The notes under the pieces: generated by a model
Database searches by the model: none
Seen by the model: only the letters and a program-made list of their open reading frames with translations
Told to the model about the DNA's origin: nothing
Program-made: the position numbers and the translations under genes
Part shown: positions 1-12,002 of the stretch, piece by piece
Layout: each line of letters begins with the position of its first letter
Numbering within the stretch: the stretch's first letter is position 1
Source of the DNA: Artemisia argyi
Taxonomy: Eukaryota; Streptophyta; Magnoliopsida; Asterales; Asteraceae
Reading direction: 5' to 3'
NCBI GenBank assembly: GCA_030686995.1
Contig: CM060680.1
Span: forward strand, 202,541,322-202,605,321
Length of the DNA stretch: 64,000 nucleotides

Positions 1-734
1 TCTATTACTGATTCTGCTTGTCTTGTCGTCATTTTTGTTTCTACATGATCAAAATTTTCAATTTGGTTATCAAGGTTAAGAAAAACTAGAATGAACTTAC
101 GCTCAATTAGTAACAACATCTTAAGAGTATGTACTTCAATTTACACTGAGTTGGTTCCCCTAAAATATAACTCATCACTTAAAGTACGTCTTAAACCAAA
201 TTGGAATCATTAGAAAACTAAAAAGCCCACCTAATTAAAATTGATATACGGCCAAGCGGTGTAAAACCAAACAAATAAAACTTCGATTAGCATAGGAAAC
301 GTTGTACCTGCAACTGCTTGTTCACGAACTGAAGGACCATAACTACGTTGCAGTTCATCCCATAGATCTTTAGCAGTGAAATCTGGGCTCTTTTGCTTGT
401 GTGTGAGATGATTGACAACCTTGTTGAATGCTTGTTCAGAAAGTGAACCGAGAATCCAACCTTTGACAAGGGAATCTGATATGATCCATGCCTCCAAGTC
501 TCCCTCTTTCCCCTTCCCATTCCCCACAGGACGTGGGAACTGACCATCGATGAAACCATACATTTGATGACTCTTTAAGAGGATTAACATCTGTGTTTTC
601 CACATATTATACTTATTCTTACCGCTCAGCTTCACCGTAACAAAATTTGGGGCAATAGCATGTGAAGGGTATGGGTATACTTCACTAACATTTACTATGA
701 AGCTTGGATTCGAAGTTGAATTTGTATCCGTCAT
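1..734 (-). CDS. Ankyrin/PGG gene paralogue A, 5' part (exon 1 and start of exon 2)
   Basis: Exon 1 is 308-734 (start codon at 734) and ends in a GCAG|GTAC donor. Exon 2 starts at 40 after a TAG acceptor and leaves the window at position 1. Both junctions have the same phase (1) as the complete gene at 39173-43933, and the exon 2 start (ETK.TTRQAE) matches that gene's. The N-terminus carries a Copia-gag-like module (LSGKNKYNMWKTQM, then a DG.FPRP stretch and DLWDELQRSYGP). Exon 1 is five residues longer than in the other copy, with extra residues just before the donor. Intron 1 is only 267 bp here against 994 bp there. The ankyrin and PGG parts would lie left of the window, so integrity of the whole gene is unknown. 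No stop or frameshift is visible in the part seen. A LINE sits 79 bp upstream of the ATG. Confidence 0.75.
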
Positions 735-796
735 CTTGATCTTAATTTAAGTTTGTGTCTTGTTTACTCCTATACATAAATTCAACTTGGCTTATT

Positions 797-1346
797 ATGG
801 ATTGTTGCACTCATGGGGAGAATTCCGACAGCGAGTGCCTTGAGACATAGGAATATTCAGGTCGCGGATGTCTCTTGTACGTTTTGTGGGGAGGCGGAAG
901 AGACGGTAGATCATCTCTTCACGGGTTGTCTTTTGTCCGCCAGAGTTTGGCAGCATTTATCATCGTGGTGCAAGGTTCAAAACTTCTTTGCTTTCTCTTT
1001 CAAGGATCTTTTGGACTTTCAAAACTTTGTGGGGCTATCGGGGAGAGTTAAAGAAATATTCTACGGGATCATCATCATTGGCTGCTGGTGTATATGGAGG
1101 GCTAGAAACCTTCTGAAGTTCCAAAAAAAGAAGGCTAAGGTTGAAGAGATTATAGGGGAAATCAAAGCGTTGGGTTTTCTTTGGGCCAGAAATAGAGCAA
1201 AGATCCCTTCTTTGGATTGGGATCGATGGTGTAATTTTGTAATTATGTAATTGTCTTTTGCTGTTTGTAGCGTCGTCCCGTTTTGTGGATTGGCGGGTTT
1301 TTCTAATGAAGTTCACCTTTCAAAAAAAAAATGGATTGTTGCACTC
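797..1346 (+). mobile_element. 5'-truncated LINE insertion with 16-bp target duplication
   Basis: The body is 813-1330, ending in an A-run (1322-1331) and flanked by a perfect 16-bp direct repeat, ATGGATTGTTGCACTC, at 797-812 and 1331-1346. A poly-A tail plus a long target duplication and loss of the 5' part is the signature of target-primed reverse transcription by an L1-type non-LTR element. Only about 518 bp survive. It landed upstream of ankyrin/PGG paralogue A, on the opposite strand. Confidence 0.9.
813..1250 (+). pseudogene. LINE reverse transcriptase C-terminal tail (zf-RVT type)
   Basis: A 145-codon open frame matches the C-terminal zinc-finger-like region found after plant LINE reverse transcriptases. 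It shows RIPTASALRHRNI, then CTFCGEAEETVDHLFTGC (Cys-x2-Cys, His and Cys spaced as in zf-RVT), then a W-rich tail (CWCIWRARNLLKF). The polymerase and endonuclease domains are absent because the copy is 5'-truncated, so the first ATG is only an internal Met. It stops at TAA 1248-1250, 80 bp before the poly-A tail, as expected for ORF2. It is not an independent gene. Confidence 0.85.
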
Positions 1347-2700
1347 CTATACAAGTGGCATATGCAACTTGGCTTTTAATAATGCTAAGAAAATCGCCAA
1401 TAGGATTTGGTGGCATTTACAAGTGGTGGATTGGGATAAGAGATATGAGGAGACTATATATCATAAGTCTTCGGTCATTTTATGGTTTAAGATTTATTAA
1501 AATTTTATATTTTACTACTGATACATTTAGATAAAATTGAAGTTTTTAGAAAAGTTTATCATTACGAAACGAAATTTGATCAGTATCCCGTGACGCCGCA
1601 AGATCCACCATCACTGCTCAAATCATATATCGAATGTTATAAATCAAACAACCTACTCATTTCATATGTATTGTTGTGGGATGTATTAACCATACGGGGG
1701 ACAAGGGTGGCGGCCCCTTGTCTCCTCCTTGTCCCTTATTTTTTTTCAGTATAATCCCACTTTTTGTCAGTTTCTGTTCCGTATTTCTGACAGTTTTAAG
1801 CGTTTGACATATTAAATTTTACATTTTCTGTTCCGCACTTTCAGGTTTATAGCTTTTTGATATAAACAAAATTATAAAAATAAAAAAAAAATAAAAAAAA
1901 ATAGAGGAAGGGTGTGGTCAACAATAGCCATTGCTGTTCATGCTACTATTTTTTTCCCCTTTTTTAATCTTTTATACGTAGTATATCATGAGCCATCACA
2001 GTTAGTTATTAGAAAAAGAAAAATGATTGTTGTACCTAAATGTGCCTAATAACATGCCTACAAATCTGATTGGTCATTTTTTCGAAAATTAAGCAAACAT
2101 TTTATGTGATTCCTACTATACCCATTTGTTAATAGTTAAGAATACTTTCCGTATCTTCTTATCACAATTAGTAACCGCTGTTTGCCTGTTTCCATGGATC
2201 ACGTCACAACCGGCCATCAAAACCTTATCTTCATTAACATACGCTTACTTTTAAACAAGATCATGCACACTAATATACCCAAGTGATACTGTAGTAATAC
2301 TGTAATCCTACAATGGATTAATATTATACAAACTTTAAGAGTATATATTTTAAGATAAACAAACAAAGGATAACTGATTGAATCGAGTGGTAGCCAGTGT
2401 GTCGTTTCTGAACCAAGTATTATATCGAATTCGAAGATGACGTGACACTAGTTGTTTGATCTGCTTACAATGCAATTTGATTTTTAGATCATAAGAAAAA
2501 ATAATATTATTGTGTGGACTTGAATATTCATGCATAAAGACGTTTTCTTTTGGCATATAAAATTAACAGGAAGAAAGTTGTTCATAATCTTTGGGTTATC
2601 CAATTGAAAGGAGACGAAGATCACATAATTAAACAGAGAAAATATTAAAACTTAATAAGGAATTAATTTACTAAGGGTATATAAGGAATACTATCATTAG
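1347..2700. other. AT-rich intergenic stretch, no gene recognised
   Basis: No open frame here resembles a known protein. The first 150 bp continue the LINE target site. A C/T-rich repeat-like patch with GGGGACAAGG and CCTTGTCCC inverted words lies around 1695-1740, followed by A- and T-runs. The stretch probably consists of old repeat debris. Confidence 0.5.
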
Positions 2701-3018
2701 AGCATCCACTATGGAAGTTTAAGAATAGGTCTAAATAATTATGAAGAGGTCAAAGAATTTTTATACCATAGTGAGGAACCATTTCATGCCTATGTGGCAT
2801 GAAAAGGTCTAAGATCTTGGAGAGGTCCAAAAAATGTTTATTTCCTTTTCTTTTCAACTAAATAATAAATGACATTCAAATGTTGAAGAAATTTTATAAA
2901 CCTCAAAAGGTTTATCCATAGTAACAATAGGTTCATAACATAAAAAGTTTTAATAATTAATGACATTAAACGATGTGGCAATTTCATAAACCTTTAATAG
3001 GTTCATCCATAGTGGGAA
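2701..3018. mobile_element. Truncated MITE with CCACTATGGA termini
   Basis: The left end reads AGCATCCACTATGGA. The right end has the inverse TCCATAGTGG (3008-3017) but stops there, lacking the outer bases of the terminal repeat. Several internal copies of CCATAGT and GGTTCAT occur. The right end runs directly into the tail of a Ty3/gypsy pol gene, sharing GTGGG with it, so the MITE was cut by a recombination junction. The superfamily is not clear, since no intact target duplication remains. Confidence 0.55.
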
Positions 3019-3118
3019 CGTGAGGACGAGTTCCGGAAGAGATATCCGAAGCTTTTCACTTCGTAGATGAATTTTTCCAAGTGAAACCCGGGACGGGTTT
3101 CTTCTGAGACTGGGAGGA
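3012..3118 (+). pseudogene. Last ~100 bp of a Ty3/gypsy internal region, upstream of the left LTR
   Basis: This is nearly identical to 12371-12477, the end of the pol frame plus the polypurine tract just before the right LTR. It covers the last ~17 pol codons, the stop and the PPT (GACTGGGAGGA). Its position before the left LTR means that LTR once served as the 3' LTR of another copy. The locus was therefore LTR-internal-LTR-internal-LTR, or formed by recombination between copies, and then lost its left part. Confidence 0.85.
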
Positions 3119-3497
3119 TGTGACAACCGGCAATTTAGGGAGTTATTTTGAAAACCCGCATTACGTTAAAGTTCGTTTATAATTTTTATTTGGAATTTTA
3201 TTTCACAACGAACTTGTAAGACCTATTTTATGGATAATTATATTTAATGATGTTATGGAATTCGTGAATTATTTTCATAATTCATTTTGATATTATGCTC
3301 GGTGATGTATTCTTAAATTCTCACTGGTACTACGTTGACTCTGGCACTAGGTTTACCTAACGAAAAATTTTATGATTCGTTTTACGAGTCCGACTATATT
3401 TAATTATTTACGAGATGTTTTTCGGGAGATATTAAAGTTTGAAATGAGTTCGGGTTTCGGGCCATGTGTTTTACACTTACCCATTATTTACCCACTC

Positions 3498-3586
<89 letters not shown>

Positions 3587-6581
3587 TGTAAAAAAAATAA
3601 AATAATAATAAAAGAGTTATATACATTTGGTCCTTGTGGGTTCGGTTCATAAGCAACACCAACACCCTCACCCTCACACTTCTTTCTCTCTCTTTTCTCT
3701 CTTTTGACTAACCCTAGCCGCCACCGAATACAAATCCGGCCACCACCACCATCTCGCCGCCCTCACAACAAAACCACAACCACCATCTTCTTCCTTATCG
3801 ATTTCTCTTTCATTTGGTATATCATACGCACCATATAACCAACATTAACACCTCGTGATTTTATCAAATCCGACCCAACTTTATTGTTTTTACTAGATCT
3901 ATACATTTGGAGGTTCAAGAAGGTGAGTATGTTCGATTTTGGCTTTTTGGTGCATCGACTTGGTGATTAATCCGTGGCTACATGGAAGTTTTTCATGGGA
4001 ATCGAATTATTATGAGATGAAATAATGTTTTTGATGTTAAATAATGGTTTGGTATCCGGGTCTTGGTGATTCATCGATGGGTCGAGTGAACCGTGAGTCA
4101 AGGACTCACGGCTTGATGTGGGATTCGAGCCTATGGCTCGTTATTTTGGCTTATTGTGGCCTTGAGTTCATGGTTTTCATGTTGCTTGCGTTGGACCTTG
4201 GTTAGACTCGATGGGGTCTTGGCCTTTGTGGCCGAATATGGTTGTTGATGCCACGACCCAAGTGGGTCGACTTGGGCAGTTGGGTGTAGCTCTTTGGAGC
4301 TTATCTTGTGACCTCTTGGTTATTGAGGTCGAGTCCTTGTGACTCGTGTATTGAGCCGAGACTCAAGTGAGTCGAGGACCATATTTGTATTTATATTTCC
4401 TTGTTATAATTGTTGTTAACTTGGTTTTGATTCGGCATTGGTTGTTTATTTGTTCTTTGGCCGTATACATGTGGGTCGAGACCATGTTTGGGTCTTGACA
4501 TTGGATATTGAATTTTGGTATTGTGAAGTTGTTGACGAATTGGGATATTGGGGACCGATTGTGAGACGGTCACTTAGATTGACGGAGATAGGTTAGTCGG
4601 GTGCCGTAGTCGGACCCTATTGTTGTAGCACGTGGATTGGGATTGTGTTGGACGGAGATGTATTGTTTTTATGACATTTACGTATTACTTTGAACTTGGA
4701 CAATGAGCCGAGAGTCATGACTCGGACATGTGACCATTTCGTATGACTCGATAACTATTACAAATAAAACATAAATAATAAAACTCGTAATAATAGTTAT
4801 TGATAATATAAACGTTTATATGAATATATAGACGTGAATAACGGATATATAATTATATAAGCGCGTATATTAATAATAATAATAATCACGAGTCGTATTA
4901 TAAATAATACAACTAGATATATATTAAGCTACGAAAGTGGCATAATATTATTGAACGTATTATTATTATAAAGAAATTATGATAAAACGAGGAAATCTCG
5001 ACAATTACCAAATATTAAATAAAAATATCATTTTATATATAATAAATGAACTTATCGAGTTATGCGGAGTCGTGGTCACTCGAGTCCAGGTAAATTTTAT
5101 TGGTGACTTTCGTGTTGTCACGGATATATGACGATTAATATAAACGTTTTCTATAACTAAATAACCACTTAACCGTAGGGTTGAATCGGGTTATTTGGCT
5201 ATATGAAATGAGTATATTAATGGGCATCGTATCCTACGACGCCCATAGGTTGTGGTATATGTAAAGTGTAATAAATTGCGAGTGTATATATCGGGAAATC
5301 TGGCCAATTTGACGATATATATAAGGAATTTATTAAACTACGATATATATCATATAGTATTTATGTGCTATGTGCTTTAGGATTGGGTGTAATCTTGGAA
5401 CGGTATGTTACGTAAATAAATATGATGATTATCAAATCGACGGATTTAATAAACTTCGGCGATTTATTTAAATGATATATTGGGCTAATATTAAATCCAT
5501 AGGTTAATTTATTATTCGTTGAGTGACCTTTTGGTTTGTTTTGTGTCGACCCACCACCCGTATGGATACCAAACGTAAATACACCAAACTAATACGAAAT
5601 GGATTTTCGGAAATAAAACGGATTCTCGTCCGGGTTTGGGAATATCTTGAATTTGAGGAAATGATTGCTGAACGAGTTAATATTGTTAGGTCGTGCCGAG
5701 TCCGTAGTTGCTGTTTTGTGAGTTACTATACGTCTTATTTCTACCGACTTCTTCTTGCTATTTTCTGGACTTGAGGTGAGTCATAGCCCCACTTTTACTC
5801 TTGAACTATGTTTTCAATACTTGGGGTGAGAAACGTGCCAATTATTTTATGTGGACTATTATCGCTTCTATATTCTTTCTAAAACTTGCTATGCGTATGG
5901 ACTAGGATATATTGTCAGCTTTAGTCACACATTTTGTGTGTATTATTCAAGGTTGGCTTATTTGGTTATTGATTGGAATTGTCAGCTTCAGTCACACGGT
6001 TCGTGTGTACTATTCAAGGTTGGCTTATTTAGATACTGTAGTGTGCACCTATAGGTTATTAATACTTCGGAGGTTATCCGAGTATTTATTGGTATTGCGG
6101 GGGTTACCCGAATATCTGTGTTAGAACGGAGGGTATCCGTGTGTTAGGTTGGAGCGGAGGGTATCCGCAGGCTTTTAGCGAATCCTTAGTCTAGCTAGCA
6201 AGCGTTTTGCGTATATGTCCACTATATTGTTAGATGAATTTAAACCTATGATCTCACCAGCGAAAGCTGACTTTTAGCACGTTTTCTCAAGTAATTAAGT
6301 GATGATATGCATGCTTGGAATTGAAGGCTCGGCCAAGGCTCATGGTTTATAGATCTATTTTTCTAAACTCTGATAATTATTTATGGACCTATTGTTATAA
6401 TATTTTGGGCCTGACTCTGAATGATGTTGGGATAAATGTAAACGTTAAAACCCCGTTTTGGTTGCGTTTTTATTATGTTTACTTTATCTCGTTCTATATT
6501 GTCTTGTGTTGGATACCAATCCCCGTAGCACCCCGAAAGCTTGTTGAGTCTTCCGCTGTATCAAATTTTGGGGGTGTTACA
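3119..6581 (+). repeat. Left LTR of the Ty3/gypsy element (3,463 bp)
   Basis: Bounded by TGTGACA and TGTTACA, which form an imperfect inverted terminal repeat. It aligns along its whole length with 12478-16007, with only scattered base changes by eye. It lacks a 36-bp segment present in the right LTR (13767-13802) and has a shorter (ATT)n tract. Short open frames inside it are repeated in the other LTR and are not genes. Confidence 0.92.
3498..3584. repeat. (ATT)n microsatellite in the left LTR
   Basis: An uninterrupted TTA/ATT tract of about 85 bp. The matching tract in the right LTR is longer (12854-12974) and has early interruptions, so the two LTRs have diverged here by repeat slippage. 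Poly-Leu or poly-Ile frames across it are artefacts. Confidence 0.95.
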
Positions 6582-6584
6582 GAT

Positions 6585-6597
6585 TGGTATCAGAGCC
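6585..6597 (+). other. Primer binding site, tRNA-iMet type
   Basis: TGGTATCAGAGCC lies three bases after the left LTR. This is the standard plant initiator-Met tRNA complement that primes minus-strand DNA synthesis. It fixes the element on the plus strand. Confidence 0.92.
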
Positions 6598-7878
6598 AAG
6601 GTTATAGAGAACTAGGTAAATAAACGCCTAAACTATAACCGTATTTTTATAGAAAATGATCCTTGACCACCGCCCGCCAGCCCGCCAAGCCGAAGCATCT
6701 TCTATTATTTGAGGTATTATGAGATATTTGAGATGATTGTTAGATTTGGAATTTCTTGAGATGATTTGAGATTTATGGATTTTAGTAATAAGATGGCGTT
6801 TCGAGGAATTATATGGTCTATATGTATTATAAACATTTTAGTAATGCGGTGTTTGAAACTCTTTTTATTGAGATTATATGATTGAATTATTTAATGATGA
6901 TTTTTGATGCGATATTTTGAGTTCGCGCTTTAGTTGTTTTGAAACACTTACACCTACCCTATGCCGTTGTCACAAATCATAGCCTCCTTTGCACGTGTTG
7001 TTGTTGTTAAGAATTGTTATTGCTAGTACGCGTCGCCCATCGTAGATCACTATGGCCCCTGATGACCCATACGTGATGGTCATGCGTTCAGCCACTACTA
7101 CTTTATCGTCCCATTGTCGCCCTAAGTCGCCGACTTTATCGCCTCGTGGTTCGCCTGCTCGGAGATGACGAGTGATGGAGTACCCCTTCGATGAGGAGTA
7201 CGCGGGTGAGCAGAATGATAACCCTCAGATGAGGAAGAGAATGATGACCCTCAGGATTGGGAAGAGGATGATCCTCAGGAGGAGGATATGCCTGATGATG
7301 ATGGGTCGCTAGCACATTCAGTTCATTCTGCGAAGCCCGATTCCCCGATACATCTGTTAGAGCCGGTTTCACCTGATCATCCGTTTTTGTTTGATTCACC
7401 ACCTGGTAGTCCTGTGGCGTCGGATGCACCTTCTGAGGTTTCTGCTGAGCATGCAGAGTTAGGTGAGACTAGTAGGATGTGGGCTCAGATTACTGCACAG
7501 GGCGAGAGGATCTCGCGGATGTCTGACCGACTTGAGATGGTCATTGCTGAGTTTATTGTTGAGTTGTTGCGGATTTGAGGAGTCTACGCCAGCATCGTGG
7601 CTAGATCGATTTGGAATCAGGTTGTTGTGTTGCTACATAAGCCAAGGAGTATTTGGTTAGGAGAGCTAGTTAGTATATCTCTTATGTCATGATAGTCGGA
7701 TTGTACGTTCGTCTCGTATGGAACGATTAGTATCTATTATGCCTGTTGGTAGTATGGAACGATGTATTGATCGCTACTTATGGACGATGGTGAGCTCGTA
7801 TGATATTTTACGGTTTTTGGCGTACATGGAGAATTGTGTTCCTATTTGCGTGGTTGATATTGTCTTGGAATTATATTA
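6598..7878 (+). other. Ty3/gypsy leader with degenerate acidic/Ser-Pro-rich frames
   Basis: About 1.3 kb between primer site and gag. A GAT/GAG/CCT-rich segment (7040-7578) gives short frames rich in Asp, Glu, Pro and Ser, for example 7288-7578, broken by stops and shifts. This may be a decayed upstream frame of the element or the remains of a leader-encoded protein. I recognise no domain in it. Confidence 0.5.
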
Positions 7879-8373
7879 ATGGCTGTACGACGAAACCCTG
7901 TCAGAGCTACCCGAACTGGTACGGCAGCGACTACCCCTGGTCGCCGAGGACGTCGTCCTACTCGAAATGTTGAGACCCCTACTCCTGACAACCTGGATAC
8001 TACCAACCGCAACAAACAGGAATCAAAATGTTGATATTCAGGGAGACGATGATCATGTTCTACTTAACGCACCTACTGTGGATCAAGCAATGATCAATCA
8101 ACTTATGGAGCAACGAGTTGCTGAGCTACTAGCTGAGTCAAATCATTCCAACAATTCTGCTGGAACATTTCCACCTGTTCGTGCTAATGGATGTAACTAC
8201 AAGGGGTTTAAAATTTGTGGACCCGTTGAGTTTGGTAGAACAATTACTGTAATTCGGTTGGGAGTGATGTGACTTATGCTATGACTTGGGAGCAATTTAA
8301 GTCTTTGCTGATTCAGACTTACTACCCAAGGAATGAGATTAAGAAGCTGGAGATTGAGTTCTAGAACCATAAG
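7879..8373 (+). pseudogene. Ty3/gypsy gag, N-terminal part, frameshifted and partly deleted
   Basis: The likely gag start is ATG 7879, opening a basic segment (MAVRRNPVRATRTGT). The frame shifts at about 7990-8030 and continues as 7967-8272 (coiled region around MINQLMEQRVAELLAE). It then breaks at 8250-8275, where part of the gag core appears missing before TWEQFKSLL. A TAG at about 8362 replaces the Trp codon expected in the following segment. At least three lesions therefore separate this start from the zinc-knuckle part at 8374. Gag would form the virus-like particle; this copy cannot make it intact. Confidence 0.8.
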
Positions 8374-10362
8374 GTGAAAGGTACCGATATGGCAATTTAC
8401 AATCGAGAGTTAGCTTTACTATGTCCCGATATGGTTAGGACTGAGACTCAAAGGATTGAGAGGTATACCGATGGTTTACCGGTAGCTACAAGGAATGATG
8501 TGATTTCTGCTAGGCCTGCAAACATCCATGAGGCAATCACAATTGCTCAACAACTTATGGATTCATTGGAATTAGAAGGAGCTGTTAAGGAGAAGAATGG
8601 AAAGAGAAAGAGAGACCGTCACTCTAAGAGTAATGATCACCGAAGCAAGAGACAAGCTAAGGCTTATGCTATTGGGAATGGAGATAAGAAGAATCAGAAC
8701 GGTGATGCACCCAAGTGTGATCGTTGCCATCAGCATCATACTGGATGGTGTAGTGTGAAATGCCATAATTGCTCAAAGAAAGGACACACAGCTAGGGACT
8801 GTAGAGCTCGACCTCTTGCTATGGTTCAGGCTGCTCCTGAGATGAGAAACAAGGCAGATGTTACTTGTTATGGGTGTGGAAAGAAGGGACACTATAGGAA
8901 TGAGTGTAGAGAATCGTGGAACCGTGGAAATCAAGGCTCGGGTGGTAATGGGTACAATCATGGAAACCGTGGAGCTGGAGGAAACCGTGGACGACAAGAT
9001 AATAGGGACCAACGTGTGGAAGCTGGAGCTGCTCAGGGAAGAGTGTATGCACTCGGGAACAAGAGAGGAGAAGATCCGAACGTCGTTACTGGTACGTTCC
9101 TTCTCAATAATCGTTATGCTTCCATACTATTTGATACTGGTGCCGATAGGAGTTTTGTGTCCACAACGTTTGCACCCTTACTAGAGAAACCCCCGATGGC
9201 CTTAGGAATTGGATATGATATTGAGTTAGCTAATGGGAATATAGAAAGGATTAATACCATCATTCGCGGTTGTATGTTAAATTTCTTGAACCACCCTTTC
9301 AATATAGATCTTCTACCCGTCACGTTAGGAAGTTTTGATGTCATCATTGGTATGGATTGGTTGTCGAAGTATCGTGCTCACATACTTTGCGACGAGAAGA
9401 TCGTGCGTGTACCATACGGAAAGGAAATCCTAAATATATTAGGAGATCGAAAGGATTCGAGGAGCCCATCCCGATTAGCAGTTATTTCTTGCACTAAGCT
9501 ACCAAAGCTAATGGAGAAGGGATGTTACCTTTTCTTGGCTCAAATTGCTGAGAAAGGAGGGACGAAGAAAAAGGAAAGGTGCATTGGAGATGTGCCTATA
9601 GTTCGTGATTTTCCTGATGTGTTTCCCGATGATTTTCCGGGAATCCCGCCAACTAGACAAGTGGAGTTTCAGATTGAGTTGATACCTGGTGCTGCACCTG
9701 TAGCACGAGCGCCTTATTGTCTTGCACCTACCGAGCTAGAAGAGTTGTCAAAACAATTGGCGGAGTTAGCCGAAAAAGGATTCATAAGACCAAGTTCTTC
9801 ACCTTGGGGAGTCCCAGTCTTATTCGTGAAGAAGAAGGATGGATCATTCCGTATGTGCATTGATTACCGAGAGTTGAACAAGTTAACGGTGAAGAATAGA
9901 TACCCGTTACCTAGGATCGACGGCTTGTTCGATCAACTCCAAGGATCGAGTGTGTACTCGAAGATCGATTTGAGATCGGGATATCATCAACTTCGAGTTC
10001 GCGAGGAAGATATTCCGAAAACGGCTTTCAGAACCCGTTACGGGCATTACGAGTTTCAGGTGATGCCGTTTGGGTTGACTAACGCACCGGCAATATTCAT
10101 GGATCTCATGAATCGGGTGTGTAAGCCTTACTTAGATAAGTTCATGATTGTATTCATCGATGACATTCTGATTTATTCGAAGAGTGAGAAGGAGCATGAG
10201 GAGCATCTAAGACTCATCTTAGAATTGCTCAGGAAGGAGAAACTCTATGCCAAGTTTTCAAAATGCGAATTCTGGATTCCGAAGGTACAATTTTTAGGTC
10301 ATGTGATTGATAGACAAGGAGTCCATGTGGATCCTGCTAAGATTGAGGCGATAAAAGATTGA
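8374..10362 (+). pseudogene. Gag zinc knuckles, aspartic protease and reverse transcriptase (open segment)
   Basis: A 662-codon open stretch of the gag-pol polyprotein. In order it holds the gag C-terminus with zinc knuckles ([14 protein letters not shown] and [14 protein letters not shown], about residues 129-180), the protease active site [11 protein letters not shown] (about residue 252), and reverse transcriptase from about residue 470. The RT shows [17 protein letters not shown], the DLRSGYHQ box and the catalytic FIDDILIYS motif, followed by the LGHVI motif. A TGA at 10360-10362 interrupts the frame where a Trp codon is expected, between RT and RNase H. The domains themselves look well conserved, so decay is recent. 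The ATG at 8374 is only an internal Met of the former frame. Confidence 0.9.
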
Positions 10363-11256
10363 GCTGCACCTACAACCCCAACCGAAGTTCGTCAATTTTT
10401 GGGTTTAGCTGGTTATTACCGAAGATTCATTGAGGGATTTTCGAAGATAGCTAAACCATTAACCAAATTGACTCAAAAGAGTGTTATGTATGAATGGGGA
10501 TATAAAGAAGAGGAAGCATTTCAATTGCTTAAGAAGATGTTGTGTAGTGCTCCTATCTTAGCGTTACCGGAAGGTAACAAGGATTTCGTCGTCTATTGTG
10601 ACGCCTCACATAAAGGATTGGGAGCTGTGTTAATGCAACGAGAGAAGGTGATAGCTTATGCTTCCCGACAGCTCAAAAAGCATGAGAAAAACTACACTAC
10701 CCATGATTTGGAGTTAGGTGCTGTGGTTTTCGCCTGGAGGATATGGAGACATTACTTGTATGGAACAAAGTGTGTTGTGTTCACTGACCATAAAAGTCTA
10801 CAACACATCTTGAATCAAAAAGAGCTCAATATGAGACAGCGACGTTGGATTGAGTTGCTAAGCGATTATGATTGTGAAATTCGCTACCATCCTGGTAAAG
10901 CAAACGTTGTCGCTGATGCTCTTAGTCGAAAGGAAAGAATACCACCGTTACGAGTGAGGTCATTGGGAATGACTATCGTATCGCCGTTACCATCTCAAAT
11001 ACTTGAAGCTCAAACAGAAGCGTTGAAAGCAGAAAATAGATCTGCCGAGAATATATTTGGGATGGCAGAGAATGAGAAAGGATTTGTTAAGCGTTCTGAT
11101 GGATTGTTATGTTTCGGAGATCGGATTTGGGTACCTTTATATGGAGGAATTCGGGAGTTAATTATGCATGAGTCGCATAAGTCGAGGTACTCTATTCATC
11201 TGGATCCGACAAGATGTACCAGGATCTTAAGAAGTTCTATTGGTGGCCAAATATGA
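10363..11256 (+). pseudogene. RNase H domain and start of integrase
   Basis: This follows the TGA at 10360 in the same frame. It carries the RT connection segment ([10 protein letters not shown]), the RNase H motif [28 protein letters not shown] and [14 protein letters not shown]. It then enters the integrase zinc-binding region ([11 protein letters not shown]). A one-base deletion at about 11199 shifts the frame in the HHCC finger, so the reading ends at 11256 in the wrong frame. Confidence 0.88.
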
Positions 11257-12002
11257 AGGCAGATATAGCATCGTACGTTAATAAGTGCTTGACATGTGCT
11301 AAGGTTAAAGCCGAACATCAGCGACCGTCAGGATTACTAACGCAACCAGAACTTCCAGTCTGGAAATGGGAGCGGATTACTATGGACTTCATTACCAAAT
11401 TACCGAGGACAGCTAGCGGTTGTGACGCTATCTGGGTAATAGTGGATCGTCTGACAAAGTCTGCTCATTTCTTAGCAATTAGTGAAGATGATAGTGTGGA
11501 TAAACTTGCGAGGTTGTATGTGAAGGAGATTATTTCACGTCATGGAGTCCCGATATCTATTATTTCGGATCCCGATAGCCATTTTACGTCAGCTTTGTGG
11601 CGATCACTTCAAACGGCTTTGGGGACGAGGCTTGATATGAGTACTGCGTATCATCCCCAAACCGATGGTCAAAGTGAGAGGACCATTCAGACGTTAGAGG
11701 ATATGCTTCGTGCATGCATCATAGACTTTGGTAAGGGCTGGGAGAAGTATTTACCCCTTGCGGAATTCTCCTATAATAATAGCTACCACACAAGTCTTAA
11801 AGCTGCACCATTCGAAGCTTTGTATGGCAGAAAGTGTCGTTCGCTTATTGGTTGGGCAGAAGTTGGAGATAGCCAACTCACAGGCCCTGAACTGATTCTG
11901 GAAACTACTGAGAAAGTAGCTCGGATTCGTGATCGATTGCAAGCAGCCAGAGATAGGCAGAAAAGTTACGCCGATCAGAGACGTAAACCCTTAGAGTTCT
12001 AG
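11214..12002 (+). pseudogene. Integrase core
   Basis: This continues integrase in the shifted frame. It has [12 protein letters not shown] and CLTCAKVK (the Cys pair of the HHCC finger), then the catalytic DDE core: Asp in [13 protein letters not shown], Asp in [11 protein letters not shown], and Glu in [12 protein letters not shown]. After the core come the conserved [11 protein letters not shown] and [12 protein letters not shown] segments. A TAG at 12000-12002 cuts the frame shortly before the GDKVMLK motif. The first Met is internal. Confidence 0.9.

Noticed and set aside
3372..3652. Open frames with long Leu or Ile runs
   Set aside because: They translate the (ATT)n microsatellite of an LTR and recur in the second LTR at 12731-13101.
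6585..6597. A tRNA gene fragment
   Set aside because: Only the 13-base primer complement is present, with no cloverleaf.
5523..6623. Small frames with hydrophobic stretches in the left LTR
   Set aside because: They are repeated in the right LTR (14949-16100), have no domain and lie in non-coding LTR sequence.
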